A stretch of DNA of 12,172 nucleotides from Planctomycetaceae bacterium. GTDB taxonomy: Bacteria > Planctomycetota > Planctomycetia > Pirellulales > Thermoguttaceae. Location: NCBI GenBank assembly GCA_031274045.1, contig JAISQS010000393.1, forward strand, positions 1 to 12,172, given 5' to 3'. Each line of letters begins with the position of its first letter. Position 1 is the first letter of the stretch. The notes under the pieces were generated by a model. The model saw only the letters and a program-made list of their open reading frames with translations, was not told the origin of the DNA and ran no database searches. Position numbers and translations under genes: made by a program. Positions 1 through 8,671 of this stretch are shown here, piece by piece.

Positions 1-24
1 CTTACACCTTAAGTTAATACGTAT

Positions 25-91
25 GGGGCGTTGCCCTACGCTATGATATTTTGCCCTTTCAGGGCGTTGATACATTGCACTGATACAGTGC
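25..91. repeat. Cluster of three short hairpins (dispersed-repeat-like)
   Basis: Three perfect small hairpins lie in a row: GGGC/GCCC (26-36), GCCCT/AGGGC with a 3-base loop (53-65), and GCACTG/CAGTGC with a 3-base loop (77-91). No coding sequence is supported here. The stretch lies downstream of the SxtJ-like gene on the opposite strand, so it could help end transcription of the minus-strand block, but no U-tract follows the stems in that direction. The composition (GGGCGTTGCCC and so on) resembles repeats dispersed in many environmental genomes. That family assignment is from memory and unproven. Confidence 0.5.
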
Positions 92-116
92 TTGATAAAA
101 GGCACGATGTAAAAGC

Positions 117-149
117 CCCACAAAAAACGAAATAATCAGTAAATTTTTA
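117..149 (+). repeat. 33-bp motif, copy 1 (second copy at 8784-8816)
   Basis: This stretch aligns without gaps to 8784-8816, with 29 of 33 positions identical and a shared core CGAAATAATCAGT. Both copies lie directly after a hairpin or palindromic repeat on the plus strand. In the second copy the motif runs into the ATG of a sulfatase gene. Here it ends just short of the stop codon of the minus-strand SxtJ-like gene. Its function is unknown; it could be a repeat boundary or a control site. Confidence 0.45.
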
Positions 150-154
150 ATTGT

Positions 155-589
155 TCAATAAGGGTTAATGATGTCTTGAGCGGTGTAGAGGTGATTACGT
201 TCAACAAAAACGGAGTCTTTGTATTTACCTTTACCTTCACACTCATCGTTTTGACATCCGACAACATTGGGCGATTGTTTCCATTCTTTCAATCGCATTG
301 GATCCGAGCCTGCCCAATAACGGATCAACCCAACAGGAATCACCATCACCACAAACACCAACGTCAACACAATTCTTGAAACAATCATTCCCAAAACTTC
401 CGCCAAACCAAACCAGACAAACGCCGCCGGTCTAAAAACAACAGGACAAACCATGTTGACAACCAACAAAATCAACGCAAACGTTACAAATAATCGTGAA
501 AACGTAACCATAAACACGATCAAACAAAGTAACGTCAACGCCTGCCCCGTATCACTCTCTTTTTTCGAATCAATAAGTATTTTGTTCAT
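155..589 (-). CDS. SxtJ-like small membrane protein
   Basis: A protein of 144 residues. After a short polar N-terminus (MNKILIDSKKESDTG) there are two to three hydrophobic segments (roughly residues 17-50 and 55-90). A conserved-looking cytoplasmic stretch follows, containing PVGLIRYWAGSDPMRLKEWK and ending in SVFVERNHLYTAQDIINPY. This layout (membrane anchor, PIGL-R-GxDPLRL-like motif, aromatic 'ERNH.YTA.D' tail) matches what I recall of the SxtJ-type membrane proteins found beside glycan and carbamoyltransferase genes. Their biochemical role is not established. It begins 18 bases after the GT-C-like gene in the same direction, so it is very probably the last gene of that operon. The assignment rests on recalled motif resemblance, with moderate certainty. 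Confidence 0.7.
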   Translation of the reverse strand: MNKILIDSKKESDTGQALTLLCLIVFMVTFSRLFVTFALILLVVNMVCPVVFRPAAFVWFGLAEVLGMIVSRIVLTLVFVVMVIPVGLIRYWAGSDPMRLKEWKQSPNVVGCQNDECEGKGKYKDSVFVERNHLYTAQDIINPY

Positions 590-607
590 TTTTTTCGGAT
601 TGGACTT

Positions 608-2521
608 TTAATTGCTCCATACTTTTTTTAACTGACGGAGTCGGAGTTTAAGTATTTCTGTAATGATTTCGAATTTTGATAAACGAAAATCTTTCAATTC
701 GTTCAGTTCATCTTGGTTTGTTAGTAAATAAACCGGACATTTTCCTAATTCACCCAGATATTTTTTGGGAACATCGGCATTTATTTGTTTATCACACTGA
801 TAATTAGAATGCCAGTCTGGAATGAGAGCTTCTACATAGTAGTATTTAGCCTGTCCATCTTCTCCTAAATGATATTTGGGTAAATGCTCAATATCAAAAA
901 ATATATAGTTTGGCTCCTTTTGTATGAAATAAGCGATGTACGCCAAATTACGTACTGCTCTTTTAGGAAAACAGATATCAATTAATTGGTATGAAGGGAC
1001 AAGCATGCACAGCAACATCAAACATGATATAAATTGCATTCGCCATCTATATGTAGTCGGATTCAACTGCGACAAAAGTGAGCTGATAACAACGATGGGA
1101 ACAAGCCAAATATGCGGGTTATAACGTGGATACCAAATGTAGGGTAATACGAATATACTTGCCAAAATCGCAATTAAGAAAAACCATGTATCTCTGCCTC
1201 GTATAAAAAATATCGCTAACAAAGAAAACCACATTGGGATAATAAAAAAATCACCAAAATACCCATCCGTTTGTATGTGTCTATCTGTGAATAACCGATT
1301 TACAGTAATGTTATGTATTCCAAATTTCCTTCCTTTCCACTTGTGCACACCTGGATACCAACCTATCTTATCTGTGGGAATCAAGTAAGCAAAAGCAAAT
1401 TGTTGTACTTTATTTGCCCCATCTACATTACATTCAGACGAGTGCTTCATAAATTCAATTCTGATATCATCCTTCTTTACGGAATGAAGAGGATAGAGAG
1501 GAGTGAAATGATAGTATAAATTATGAAGATATGGATTAATACCAACAATTAATGACAATATCGTTGCAAAGCAAATCGTAACAGTTAATGTACAGTTAAG
1601 TGATTTTTTATTCCAGAGTCCACAAAAAATATGAGGCACAAGAATAAAGAAAAGAAATACTGAAACAAAAATAATGCCTGTAAATTTGAGATTGGTCGCG
1701 ATTACAATACTTGCAATAATAAACGGTAGAAAACGTTTGTCTTTACCTTTAAGGTATGCAGCCAAAGAAAAAAAGAGTATTGTGAGAGAATCATAGAGTA
1801 CGCCATCAACATATCCGGTAAACATTACATGAAGCATAATTGGATTCAATGCAGTAACTAAAGATAGGAAAAAGCGTTGATAATAATTGAGTTTAAATAG
1901 AGTTCCCAGCGCATTAAAAACAATAATTATTATGGTAATCAAGTATAAGATATGAGTGCTACCTCCTAAATCGATGTTACCTGAAAAAGCATAAAGTACA
2001 GCGTTGACGATTTCATCAGCTTTGGGATAATAATTTGACCAATAGAAGCTAGTGCCAACTCTTTGAGGGCTTTGTACCTCAAATTTGTGTTTCTCAACGC
2101 TAAAGTTATTATCAAAATCCCAAAGAGGAATCCAACCTGTTTTTATGTCTATTGATGCAGGTTTATGATAAGCAATAGAATCTCCATACTTGTCAGTAAA
2201 AAATGACCCGAATATAAAACTACAAAACAAGACGCACGAAAGTAATATCCAATGTACACAACACTTTGTCAACTTCCATTGGCAAGCCCACGCAACGGTA
2301 ATGAGCATGATAACCAATGACGCTATGGCATGATACTTTGTAATCGGAATGCCAACGATGAATCCGAACGTAGCAACCATCAGGCACCAAAATGGGAATG
2401 AAAATAAACCGAGCGTCAATGGATACCAGTTGTCGGTTATCAATTGTTCAATTTTTGAAAATATACCGGTTACGGTTGAATTTTCGTTTTTTGTAATTTC
2501 ATTTTTTGTTTCGTTAGTCAT
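608..2521 (-). CDS. GT-C-like multi-spanning membrane protein, putative glycosyltransferase
   Basis: A protein of 637 residues. A polar N-terminal tail (about 35 residues) is followed by roughly ten to twelve strongly hydrophobic segments and then a soluble C-terminal part of about 120 residues (from near KRAVRNLAYIAYF). The first large loop after the early membrane segments carries an acidic motif (YGDSIAYHKP) and later FYWSNYYPKADEI. An Asp-containing first periplasmic loop is the usual signature of GT-C glycosyltransferases, which use polyprenyl-phosphate sugars. The UbiA-like pentose-phosphate transferase at the head of the same gene set fits such a donor. The spacing is 78 bases from the upstream methyltransferase and 18 bases to the SxtJ-like gene. 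Just upstream of the start is a small inverted repeat, GTCAA/TTGAC (2531-2545). The acceptor and sugar are unknown. It could also be a membrane protein of other function with the same topology. Confidence 0.7.
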   Translation of the reverse strand: MTNETKNEITKNENSTVTGIFSKIEQLITDNWYPLTLGLFSFPFWCLMVATFGFIVGIPITKYHAIASLVIMLITVAWACQWKLTKCCVHWILLSCVLFCSFIFGSFFTDKYGDSIAYHKPASIDIKTGWIPLWDFDNNFSVEKHKFEVQSPQRVGTSFYWSNYYPKADEIVNAVLYAFSGNIDLGGSTHILYLITIIIIVFNALGTLFKLNYYQRFFLSLVTALNPIMLHVMFTGYVDGVLYDSLTILFFSLAAYLKGKDKRFLPFIIASIVIATNLKFTGIIFVSVFLFFILVPHIFCGLWNKKSLNCTLTVTICFATILSLIVGINPYLHNLYYHFTPLYPLHSVKKDDIRIEFMKHSSECNVDGANKVQQFAFAYLIPTDKIGWYPGVHKWKGRKFGIHNITVNRLFTDRHIQTDGYFGDFFIIPMWFSLLAIFFIRGRDTWFFLIAILASIFVLPYIWYPRYNPHIWLVPIVVISSLLSQLNPTTYRWRMQFISCLMLLCMLVPSYQLIDICFPKRAVRNLAYIAYFIQKEPNYIFFDIEHLPKYHLGEDGQAKYYYVEALIPDWHSNYQCDKQINADVPKKYLGELGKCPVYLLTNQDELNELKDFRLSKFEIITEILKLRLRQLKKVWSN

Positions 2522-2599
2522 TTTTTTGAAGTCAAAAATATTGACGGTTAAATTTTTTAATTTTATGTTAAACGGACAAATGGTATTCGAAATATGGAG

Positions 2600-3310
<711 letters not shown>

Positions 3311-3348
3311 TTTTTAATTTTATAATCGTGATGAAAATGAAGTACCAG

Positions 3349-4374
3349 TCAGATGTGGACAACCTTTACAAAGTACCGGAATATTAGTTGAATCCTCAAG
3401 TAACTGCTCGCGTAATTTGCACATAATATCTGAATTACTCCCCCCAGTTTTCTTATCGAACAGGTTTCCAATTGACCAGTCGGGTCAGGCATGTGAGCAC
3501 AACACAATCCTAAATTCCCTTTGGCATCATACGAGGCAAATTGCCATGGATTCAGGCATTTTTTGTCACTTGCATTGGCAATCATTTTTGTTGATCCGCC
3601 AGGCCAAAAAATTGGATATTTTGGAAAACGCATCGTTATTTTTTGTTTCAATTCAGCGTATGCTTGATTATCGTTATAAATTGTTTCTGAATAATCAATC
3701 TGTTTATTTTTTGGAAATGGTACTATGATGTTAAACTTCAATGACGCACAACCTGTTTGATAACACATTCTGACAATTTCTTCAACTTGTTCCGGTGTAT
3801 GTTCGAGAACTGATTGTGTTAAGGGATAGGACGTATTAACAGGTTTCCTGGAATTAATTTTAGGAAGAATCTCTGACAGTTTATCGATGGTATGGTCGTA
3901 CACGGAGATTTGAGTATCGCACAATCCTGATTGCAAAAGTTCTCCGTAATGATCTTGCAACAATAATCCATTAGTGATGATGCCGCACAATTTTCCTCTT
4001 CGACGTGTCATTCGAATCATATCGGGTAACGTTTTATTGAGAAGAGGTTCGCCACCTTGAAAACAAACAATCAAACAACGTCTATTCATTTCGTGGTCTA
4101 ATATTCTTGCTGCGGACTCAACAGTTGATTCGTAATCCTGCCAAGGAGTGTGTTTTGACTCATTTTCAGCCTTACCATAAATACAAAATGGACATCGCAA
4201 ATTACATCGTGAAGTAACAAAAATCGATACAAAAACCGGAGCAAGCTTCGATGGAATAAGAATCGGTGTTCGTCGTACAAACTTATGTTTCAAATAATTT
4301 AGAACAGCAACTTTGGAAAGAGATAATCCAAAATTCGTCGCTCTAAATAAATTCCAGTAACGTTTGAAGTTCAT
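3349..4374 (-). CDS. Radical SAM protein with SPASM/twitch-like C-terminus, frame broken near the end
   Basis: The open frame as given is 341 residues. The radical SAM 4Fe-4S motif is SRCNLRCPFC (C57, C61, C64), with GGEP at residues 107-110. C-terminal cysteines C273, C291 and C292 (KCLNPWQFA...LGLCCAHMPDP) suggest an auxiliary cluster. After about residue 302 the reading frame looks wrong. In the next frame the sequence reads GNLFDKKTGGSNSDIMCKL, then VLCKGCPHL, and stops at 3320-3322. That is a typical SPASM ending with three more cysteines, and would give about 351 residues. One extra G near 3468-3469 (coding strand) would join the two. The only nearby run is six G at 3440-3445. This could be a sequencing error, early decay, or another switchable site. 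The substrate is unknown. The cysteine pattern does not match a sulfatase-maturing enzyme. Confidence 0.82.
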   Translation of the reverse strand: MNFKRYWNLFRATNFGLSLSKVAVLNYLKHKFVRRTPILIPSKLAPVFVSIFVTSRCNLRCPFCIYGKAENESKHTPWQDYESTVESAARILDHEMNRRCLIVCFQGGEPLLNKTLPDMIRMTRRRGKLCGIITNGLLLQDHYGELLQSGLCDTQISVYDHTIDKLSEILPKINSRKPVNTSYPLTQSVLEHTPEQVEEIVRMCYQTGCASLKFNIIVPFPKNKQIDYSETIYNDNQAYAELKQKITMRFPKYPIFWPGGSTKMIANASDKKCLNPWQFASYDAKGNLGLCCAHMPDPTGQLETCSIRKLGGVIQILCANYASSYLRIQLIFRYFVKVVHI

Positions 4375-4472
4375 AATAAGGTATTGTCCCTTGTAGGACT
4401 TAAAATTGATAAAAATTTGCTACTAACAGGTAACTTAACATCACAGCCAAAGGTTTAAAAGTCAAAACTTCC

Positions 4473-5365
4473 TCAAGTGTGATCATCATTTTTTTGCACT
4501 ATAATTGTTAAATTGCCAACGTAGCAAGGCATGATTAAACGTGCCAGAAATTTAGGAACACGTTTTAATATTGGTAACATCAGTTCACCTAGTCCACCAT
4601 GCAATTCATACTGAATAACATTGCGGGCATATTCGATGCTCAAATATCGTGGACTTGGATATGAAGCCAAAACATCAAATCCGTGTTTTTCAAATAATGC
4701 TTTCAAATTTCTGGCTGAAAACGCAAATAAATGTGGTGTACAGTAAAACTCCCAACGCGATCCAAGTATTTTAGCTGCCCATGACGAAGTGTTAGGAATA
4801 TAACACGCTACCAGTCCACCTTTTTTCAAGACCTTGCTAATTTGGTTCAATGTATTGTTTGGATTTCGAACGTGTTCCAACACATCGACCATTGTTACGA
4901 GATCAAAAAACTCCGCTCCTCCACAACATTCTATTTCCATTTGATCAAACCAACCATGAAATACATGTTCAAATCCAAACTTGTTGCGGAGTACATCCAC
5001 ACTTGCGTTACCGATTTCAACACCGTAAACCTCATAGCCCAGTTGTTCTGCCGTTTCTAATAGCATACCGGTTGCCGCCCCAATATCTAATAACCGCTTT
5101 TTTCCGTCTTCTCTCTCTCTCTTGCTTTAATGTAATTAAAAATCATGCGATTGAGTTTTTCCTTCAGTGGGCGATACACATTTTCGTCATTACCCCATAT
5201 TTGCGGGTAATCCTCGTTGTAAATTTTATTCAATCGTTCATCAGACGGCTGTGGATAAATTCGAATCAAACCACACGTCACGCATTGTTGATATGATTCA
5301 TTGTCTTTCTCAAAAAGACTTTTAAATGTTGATCCTGAGCAGACTTCACAAACAGTAACATTCAT
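4473..5365 (-). pseudogene. SAM methyltransferase with N-terminal zinc ribbon, out of frame at an (AG)6 tract (phase-OFF)
   Basis: The gene is split over two frames. The start at 5365 (MNVTVCEVCSG) is preceded by AGAGGTGA at suitable spacing, one of the few clear ribosome sites here. The first part carries CEVC and CVTC, a zinc-ribbon-like pair common at the N-terminus of such methyltransferases. It runs into an AG tract and stops at 5087-5089 (KTEKSGY). The second part, in the next frame from 5108, reads DGKKRLLDIGAATGMLLE (SAM motif I), then YGVEIG and FDLVTMVDVLEHVRNP, to the stop at 4473. Removing one AG unit (or adding two) fuses them into a 296-residue enzyme with all motifs. Restart at the internal ATG (5064-5066) would lose motif I and probably be inactive. 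The UbiA-like gene stops 29 bases upstream. The substrate is unknown. Confidence 0.88.
5111..5122 (-). repeat. Dinucleotide SSR, (AG)6 on the coding strand, at the frame break
   Basis: Twelve bases of CT repeat (plus strand) lie exactly where the two halves of the methyltransferase at 4473-5365 change frame. Upstream codons start at positions of residue class 1 (mod 3) and downstream codons at class 2. A length of (AG)5 or (AG)8 is therefore in frame, and the observed (AG)6 is out of frame. Confidence 0.93.
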
Positions 5366-5394
5366 TTTTTCACCTCTGAAATTGAAAGTAGGTT

Positions 5395-6378
5395 TCAAGC
5401 AAAAAATAAAATTCCTCCGACACTGACAACCCATGCACAAGCATTGAATATAAATGCTTTGTCTTGCGTTAATACATCAACAGGACCATCACCATACCCC
5501 TGAATACAGCGAATTGAGTAACGAAAAACTCCGTACACTACAAACGGTGTTGTGTAAAGTAAATTTGTGGTACCGTGAACTGCGATTGTTTCCGGTGAAA
5601 TCGTGTAAAGCATGTACGCGATCAGGCACATCATACTGCTTACACCGAGTAAAATATTGAGGAACTCTATCGGATAACTTTCAAGTGATTTTCGTGCAAT
5701 ATCTTGTTTTTCGTAATTTCGTGTTAATTCCAACCGACGCTTACCGAAACCAAGTAACATGGCAAGCGAAAAACCACAAACGACCATCCAGTTCGACGGC
5801 AAAACAGCAACTGCGAGGCAACCGGCAAAAATTCGCAACACAAAACCTGTCGCAATCGACATCACATCAAGAATAACTTTGTTACGGAAATAAAAGCAAT
5901 AGGCAAGATTATTGACGAGGTAAAAAAGCCCCAACACTAATACCGAGTAGGAAACAAATTGTATTGCGGCGGCAGCGGCGATCAACGCCAACACAACAAA
6001 ATAAACGATACCGAGTAACGGGGAGATCACACCAGATGCAATTGGTCGTTTACTTTTTCTAGGATGTAAAGCATCTTTGTGCCGATCTACAACATCATTG
6101 AGAGCATAAACGCTACTCGCCCAAAGGCAGAAGCAAAAAAATGCAAGAATAATGTGCAAAAAATTTGTGAAACTCCACGCTGCAGGATAGATCAATAAAG
6201 GAGCAAGGACAAATGAATTTTTAATCCAATGTTTAGGTCGCGCAATACGGATAAACCCAACAAATAATTCCGACAACGAATGGGAGTTCTCAATCAAATA
6301 ATCAGATTGAAACGGAATTGCTGTTAAAATAGGGGGGGGGGGGGGTAGATAGAGTGTCCGTAACGTCGGAAATGACAT
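5395..6378 (-). CDS. UbiA-family decaprenyl-phosphate phosphoribosyltransferase-like enzyme
   Basis: As given, 327 residues from an ATG at 6376-6378. The core begins at FVGFIRIARPKHWIKN (about residue 39) and has around eight to nine membrane segments. The first Asp-rich motif NDVVDRHKDALHP (residues 94-106) is followed by KRPIASG. The second motif region is LDVMSIATGFVLR (170-182), with KRRLEL nearby. These are hallmarks of the UbiA branch that moves phosphoribose from PRPP onto decaprenyl phosphate, the first step to lipid-linked arabinose. A run of 14 C in the coding strand (residues 12-16) sits near the N-terminus. A more natural-looking upstream start (MELHKPKSYSEIYQD, 6436) is in another frame and would join this one at C13 or C16, giving 346 residues. 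Both forms keep the whole catalytic core. No Shine-Dalgarno is seen before either start. It heads the minus-strand gene set. Confidence 0.85.
   Translation of the reverse strand: MSFPTLRTLYLPPPPPILTAIPFQSDYLIENSHSLSELFVGFIRIARPKHWIKNSFVLAPLLIYPAAWSFTNFLHIILAFFCFCLWASSVYALNDVVDRHKDALHPRKSKRPIASGVISPLLGIVYFVVLALIAAAAAIQFVSYSVLVLGLFYLVNNLAYCFYFRNKVILDVMSIATGFVLRIFAGCLAVAVLPSNWMVVCGFSLAMLLGFGKRRLELTRNYEKQDIARKSLESYPIEFLNILLGVSSMMCLIAYMLYTISPETIAVHGTTNLLYTTPFVVYGVFRYSIRCIQGYGDGPVDVLTQDKAFIFNACAWVVSVGGILFFA
6332..6345 (-). repeat. Homopolymer SSR, C14 on the coding strand
   Basis: Fourteen consecutive G on the plus strand (C in the coding direction) lie between two possible starts (6436 and 6378) of the UbiA-like gene. 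The start at 6436 needs 13 or 16 C to enter the enzyme frame. The start at 6378 needs 14. Different tract lengths would thus select different start codons. Homopolymer length calls are error-prone in some sequencing methods. Confidence 0.93.
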
Positions 6379-6485
6379 TTAATTCAGGAGTGTCCTGATA
6401 AATCTCTGAATATGATTTAGGTTTATGAAGTTCCATTGCAATTTTATTATGTTGGTTATAGTGGTGTCCGGTTATCTGGTTATTT

Positions 6486-6897
6486 CTATACTTTTTACAC
6501 TTGAAAATTCCCATCACTATCGCAATCAAAATGATATTGTTACCGCAATGAGTCTTTGCCAATTCGTGACTGGTGACCAACTTCCCCATCCCTTAATAAC
6601 CAATTAGCCCCCCAGCCACGCGCCCTTAGCCCCGGATTCATAAAGCATAAAGTCCAACAAAAAAATTGAGGCGAAATGAATCCAATCTAGCGACGTACAC
6701 TGACTTATGGCCAATCGAAAAGCCAACAATACCCCACACAACCAATCAGGGGATAACGGCGCGTGCGGGGGGGCTTCATTGTTATTAAGGGAGGGGAAAT
6801 TGGTTACCTGTTGCGAATCGATTAAGACTCAATATTGGTCGTACAAATTTTCAATGTAAATTTATAAAAGAGGAAATTTCAAGTGTAAAAAGTATAG
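6486..6897. repeat. 412-bp element with long imperfect inverted arms between divergent gene sets
   Basis: The left end (6486-6511) and the reverse complement of the right end (6872-6897) match at 25 of 26 positions; the first 21 are identical. Further in, TCCCTTAATAAC (6589-6600) pairs perfectly with GTTATTAAGGGA (6781-6792), at nearly equal distance from each end. Around these, 6573-6623 pairs with 6760-6808 with few differences, including C-rich and G-rich runs. The middle (about 6636-6747) is less clearly paired. No coding sequence is supported within it. It fills the gap between the UbiA-like gene (minus) and the first sulfatase (plus), so it must contain or replace both promoters. It could be a MITE, an invertible segment, or an inverted duplication of one upstream region. 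Confidence 0.85.
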
Positions 6898-6910
6898 TCA
6901 CGAAAAAACC

Positions 6911-8566
6911 ATGATTATTAAAAAACCAAACCAATTGACGGTGACACATTATTGTTGTGCTTTTGTTAGTGTGATGATTTTGTTCGCGTTCTCTTTTGCG
7001 GTTATTTTGGGAGCTGCGGAGGAGCGTCCGAATATTTTGCTTATCCATGTTGACGATGTCGGCTGGGGCGATTATACGGTTTACAATCCCCAAAGCAAAA
7101 TTAAAACGCCGGAGATAGATCGGCTTGCGGCAACCGGCATCCGCTTCAATGCCGCTCATACACCTGCGGCTCTTTGTGCGCCGACCCGTTATGCTTTGCT
7201 TTCGGGAAATTATCCATGGCGCGGTCGTTATCCCGCCGGTACGTGGGGTTTCCATTCGGAAACACAATTCCTGAAAGGGCAAAAAACATTTGGACATTTC
7301 CTCAAAGAAGCCGGTTATCACACATCAATTTTCGGCAAGTTAAATGTCGGATTTGTGTATGAACGGATGCTCGGACCGAACAAGCCGGACTTCACGTCAA
7401 AACTTGCGGAGGGTCCGATTCAATGGGGATTTGATTATTCGTTTGTTATTGCGCGGGGACACCAAAGTCCTCCGTATGTATTTTACGAAAACAATATTCT
7501 TGTCGGTGACGCGTCGCAAGTGAAGACTTTGACTGAAGGGCGCAAGCCGAACGGCGGAGTTATACCGAGTACCGGACCCGGACTTCCTGAGTGGAATAGT
7601 GTTGAGGTTGGGCGGCAATTGACGGAGAAGGCGGTCGCGTTCATCGACAATCACATCGCACAAAATAAAGCAGAAGGAAAGGATCGACCTTTTTTGATTC
7701 ATTTCAATTCAGACGGCGCGCATGGACCTTACACGCCTCCGAAAGAGTTGTTTGGGCGAAAGCTGGCGGGTGAAACCGGCATGACACCGCATACGGACAT
7801 GGTTCTTGAGACGGATGTTCTTGTCGGGAATTTTGTCAAAGTGCTGAAGGATCGCGGTATTTACAAGAATACTTTAATAATAGTAACGAGCGATAACGGA
7901 GGTATTCCAAATGAGCGAGAGCAGCACGGACACGATGCGGTCGGCGGGTTGCGCGGACAAAAGAGTCAGATTTGGGAAGGCGGACATCGCGTACCGTTTA
8001 TAGCTCATTGGGGCGACGATACGGAAGGCGGATCGAAAATTAAACCCGGCACCATCTCAAATCAGGTCATTGCAACTTTAGATTTAGCCGCAACTTTTGC
8101 CGAGATAGCGGGAGTTGAACCCGGTGAAAATCAGGCACTTGACAGCTTGAGTATTTTGCCAATCTTGCTTGGAAAACAAGATGAATCGAAACCGTTACGG
8201 GAGTTTTTGCTGGTTCAATCAAGTCCGGGCAGAAGCACAAAAAACGACAAAATCCCGCCCGAACTCAAAGAAAAATTCCAAAATAAACCAAGACCAATCA
8301 GAGCTTACAACGCATTCATAGCACAACAAGCACGCGACGGAGGCTTTGAAGGAATCGGACATGCCATCATAAAAAATGACTGGAAACTATTTTTGGGATT
8401 AACTGACAAACCGGAGTTCCTCGTCAACCTAAAAGATGATTTGAAAGAGCAATCAAACTTGATCGATGAACCTGACAACAAAGAGCGGATTGACGAATAT
8501 AAGTCAATTTACAGCTCCGTAAGAAAATCGAAACGAAGCACGCCGGCATTGAAAATCAATAAGTAA
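6911..8566 (+). CDS. Secreted type I sulfatase (CAPTR formylglycine motif)
   Basis: A protein of 551 residues with a hydrophobic N-terminal signal sequence (about residues 14-36, possible cleavage after GAA). The alkaline phosphatase-like sulfatase fold is shown by the metal-binding HVDDVGWGDY (D48, D49), the formylglycine motif CAPTRYALLSG with Cys89 as the residue to be oxidised, FNSDGAHGPYTPP, and the second metal site VTSDNGG, followed by LRGQKSQIWEGGHRVPFIAHW. It would release sulfate from a sulfated glycan or ester outside the cytoplasm. The usual GKWHxG motif reads GKLNVG here, so the common active-site His is Asn. This may mark a subfamily with different substrate handling. Maturation needs a formylglycine-generating enzyme or anaerobic equivalent encoded elsewhere. 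The start at 6911 lies 14 bases past the end of the 412-bp inverted element. Confidence 0.93.
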   Translation: MIIKKPNQLTVTHYCCAFVSVMILFAFSFAVILGAAEERPNILLIHVDDVGWGDYTVYNPQSKIKTPEIDRLAATGIRFNAAHTPAALCAPTRYALLSGNYPWRGRYPAGTWGFHSETQFLKGQKTFGHFLKEAGYHTSIFGKLNVGFVYERMLGPNKPDFTSKLAEGPIQWGFDYSFVIARGHQSPPYVFYENNILVGDASQVKTLTEGRKPNGGVIPSTGPGLPEWNSVEVGRQLTEKAVAFIDNHIAQNKAEGKDRPFLIHFNSDGAHGPYTPPKELFGRKLAGETGMTPHTDMVLETDVLVGNFVKVLKDRGIYKNTLIIVTSDNGGIPNEREQHGHDAVGGLRGQKSQIWEGGHRVPFIAHWGDDTEGGSKIKPGTISNQVIATLDLAATFAEIAGVEPGENQALDSLSILPILLGKQDESKPLREFLLVQSSPGRSTKNDKIPPELKEKFQNKPRPIRAYNAFIAQQARDGGFEGIGHAIIKNDWKLFLGLTDKPEFLVNLKDDLKEQSNLIDEPDNKERIDEYKSIYSSVRKSKRSTPALKINK

Positions 8567-8671
8567 TCGGCTATCGGCTGTATCGGTTGTTGATGCGGAT
8601 TGGTTGGTAATTGGTGTGTGTTGGGTATGCCGGAGCTGATGTATAGAATGGTTTCGGTGTACCTTTTTGTA

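Noticed and set aside
176..379. A plus-strand 67-residue frame rich in His and other antisense frames across the window, including those opposite the sulfatases.
   Set aside because: They are antisense to well-supported genes and show no domains, signal sequences or start signals. Low-complexity His and Arg runs come from codon use on the other strand.
3349..4374. The radical SAM gene as an anaerobic sulfatase-maturing enzyme serving the nearby sulfatases.
   Set aside because: The C-terminal cysteine number and spacing are too few and different from that family, and the gene belongs to the opposite-strand glycan gene set.
5366..5440. An upstream extension of methyltransferase 1 to an ATG at 5440.
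   Set aside because: It would overlap the end of the UbiA-like gene and lacks a ribosome site, whereas the ATG at 5365 has AGAGGTGA at proper spacing and begins directly before the zinc-ribbon cysteines.
6302..6589. A 95-residue minus-strand reading frame overlapping the start of the UbiA-like gene.
   Set aside because: Its upstream third lies in the inverted element arm and its end is the out-of-frame product past the C14 tract. Only the part from 6436 to the tract is likely to be real, as the N-terminus of the UbiA-like protein.
6764..6776. A run of seven G in the intergenic element as another phase-variation tract.
   Set aside because: It lies outside any supported coding region, is short, and is matched by the C run in the opposite arm of the inverted element, so it is explained by that element. 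An effect on promoter spacing cannot be excluded.
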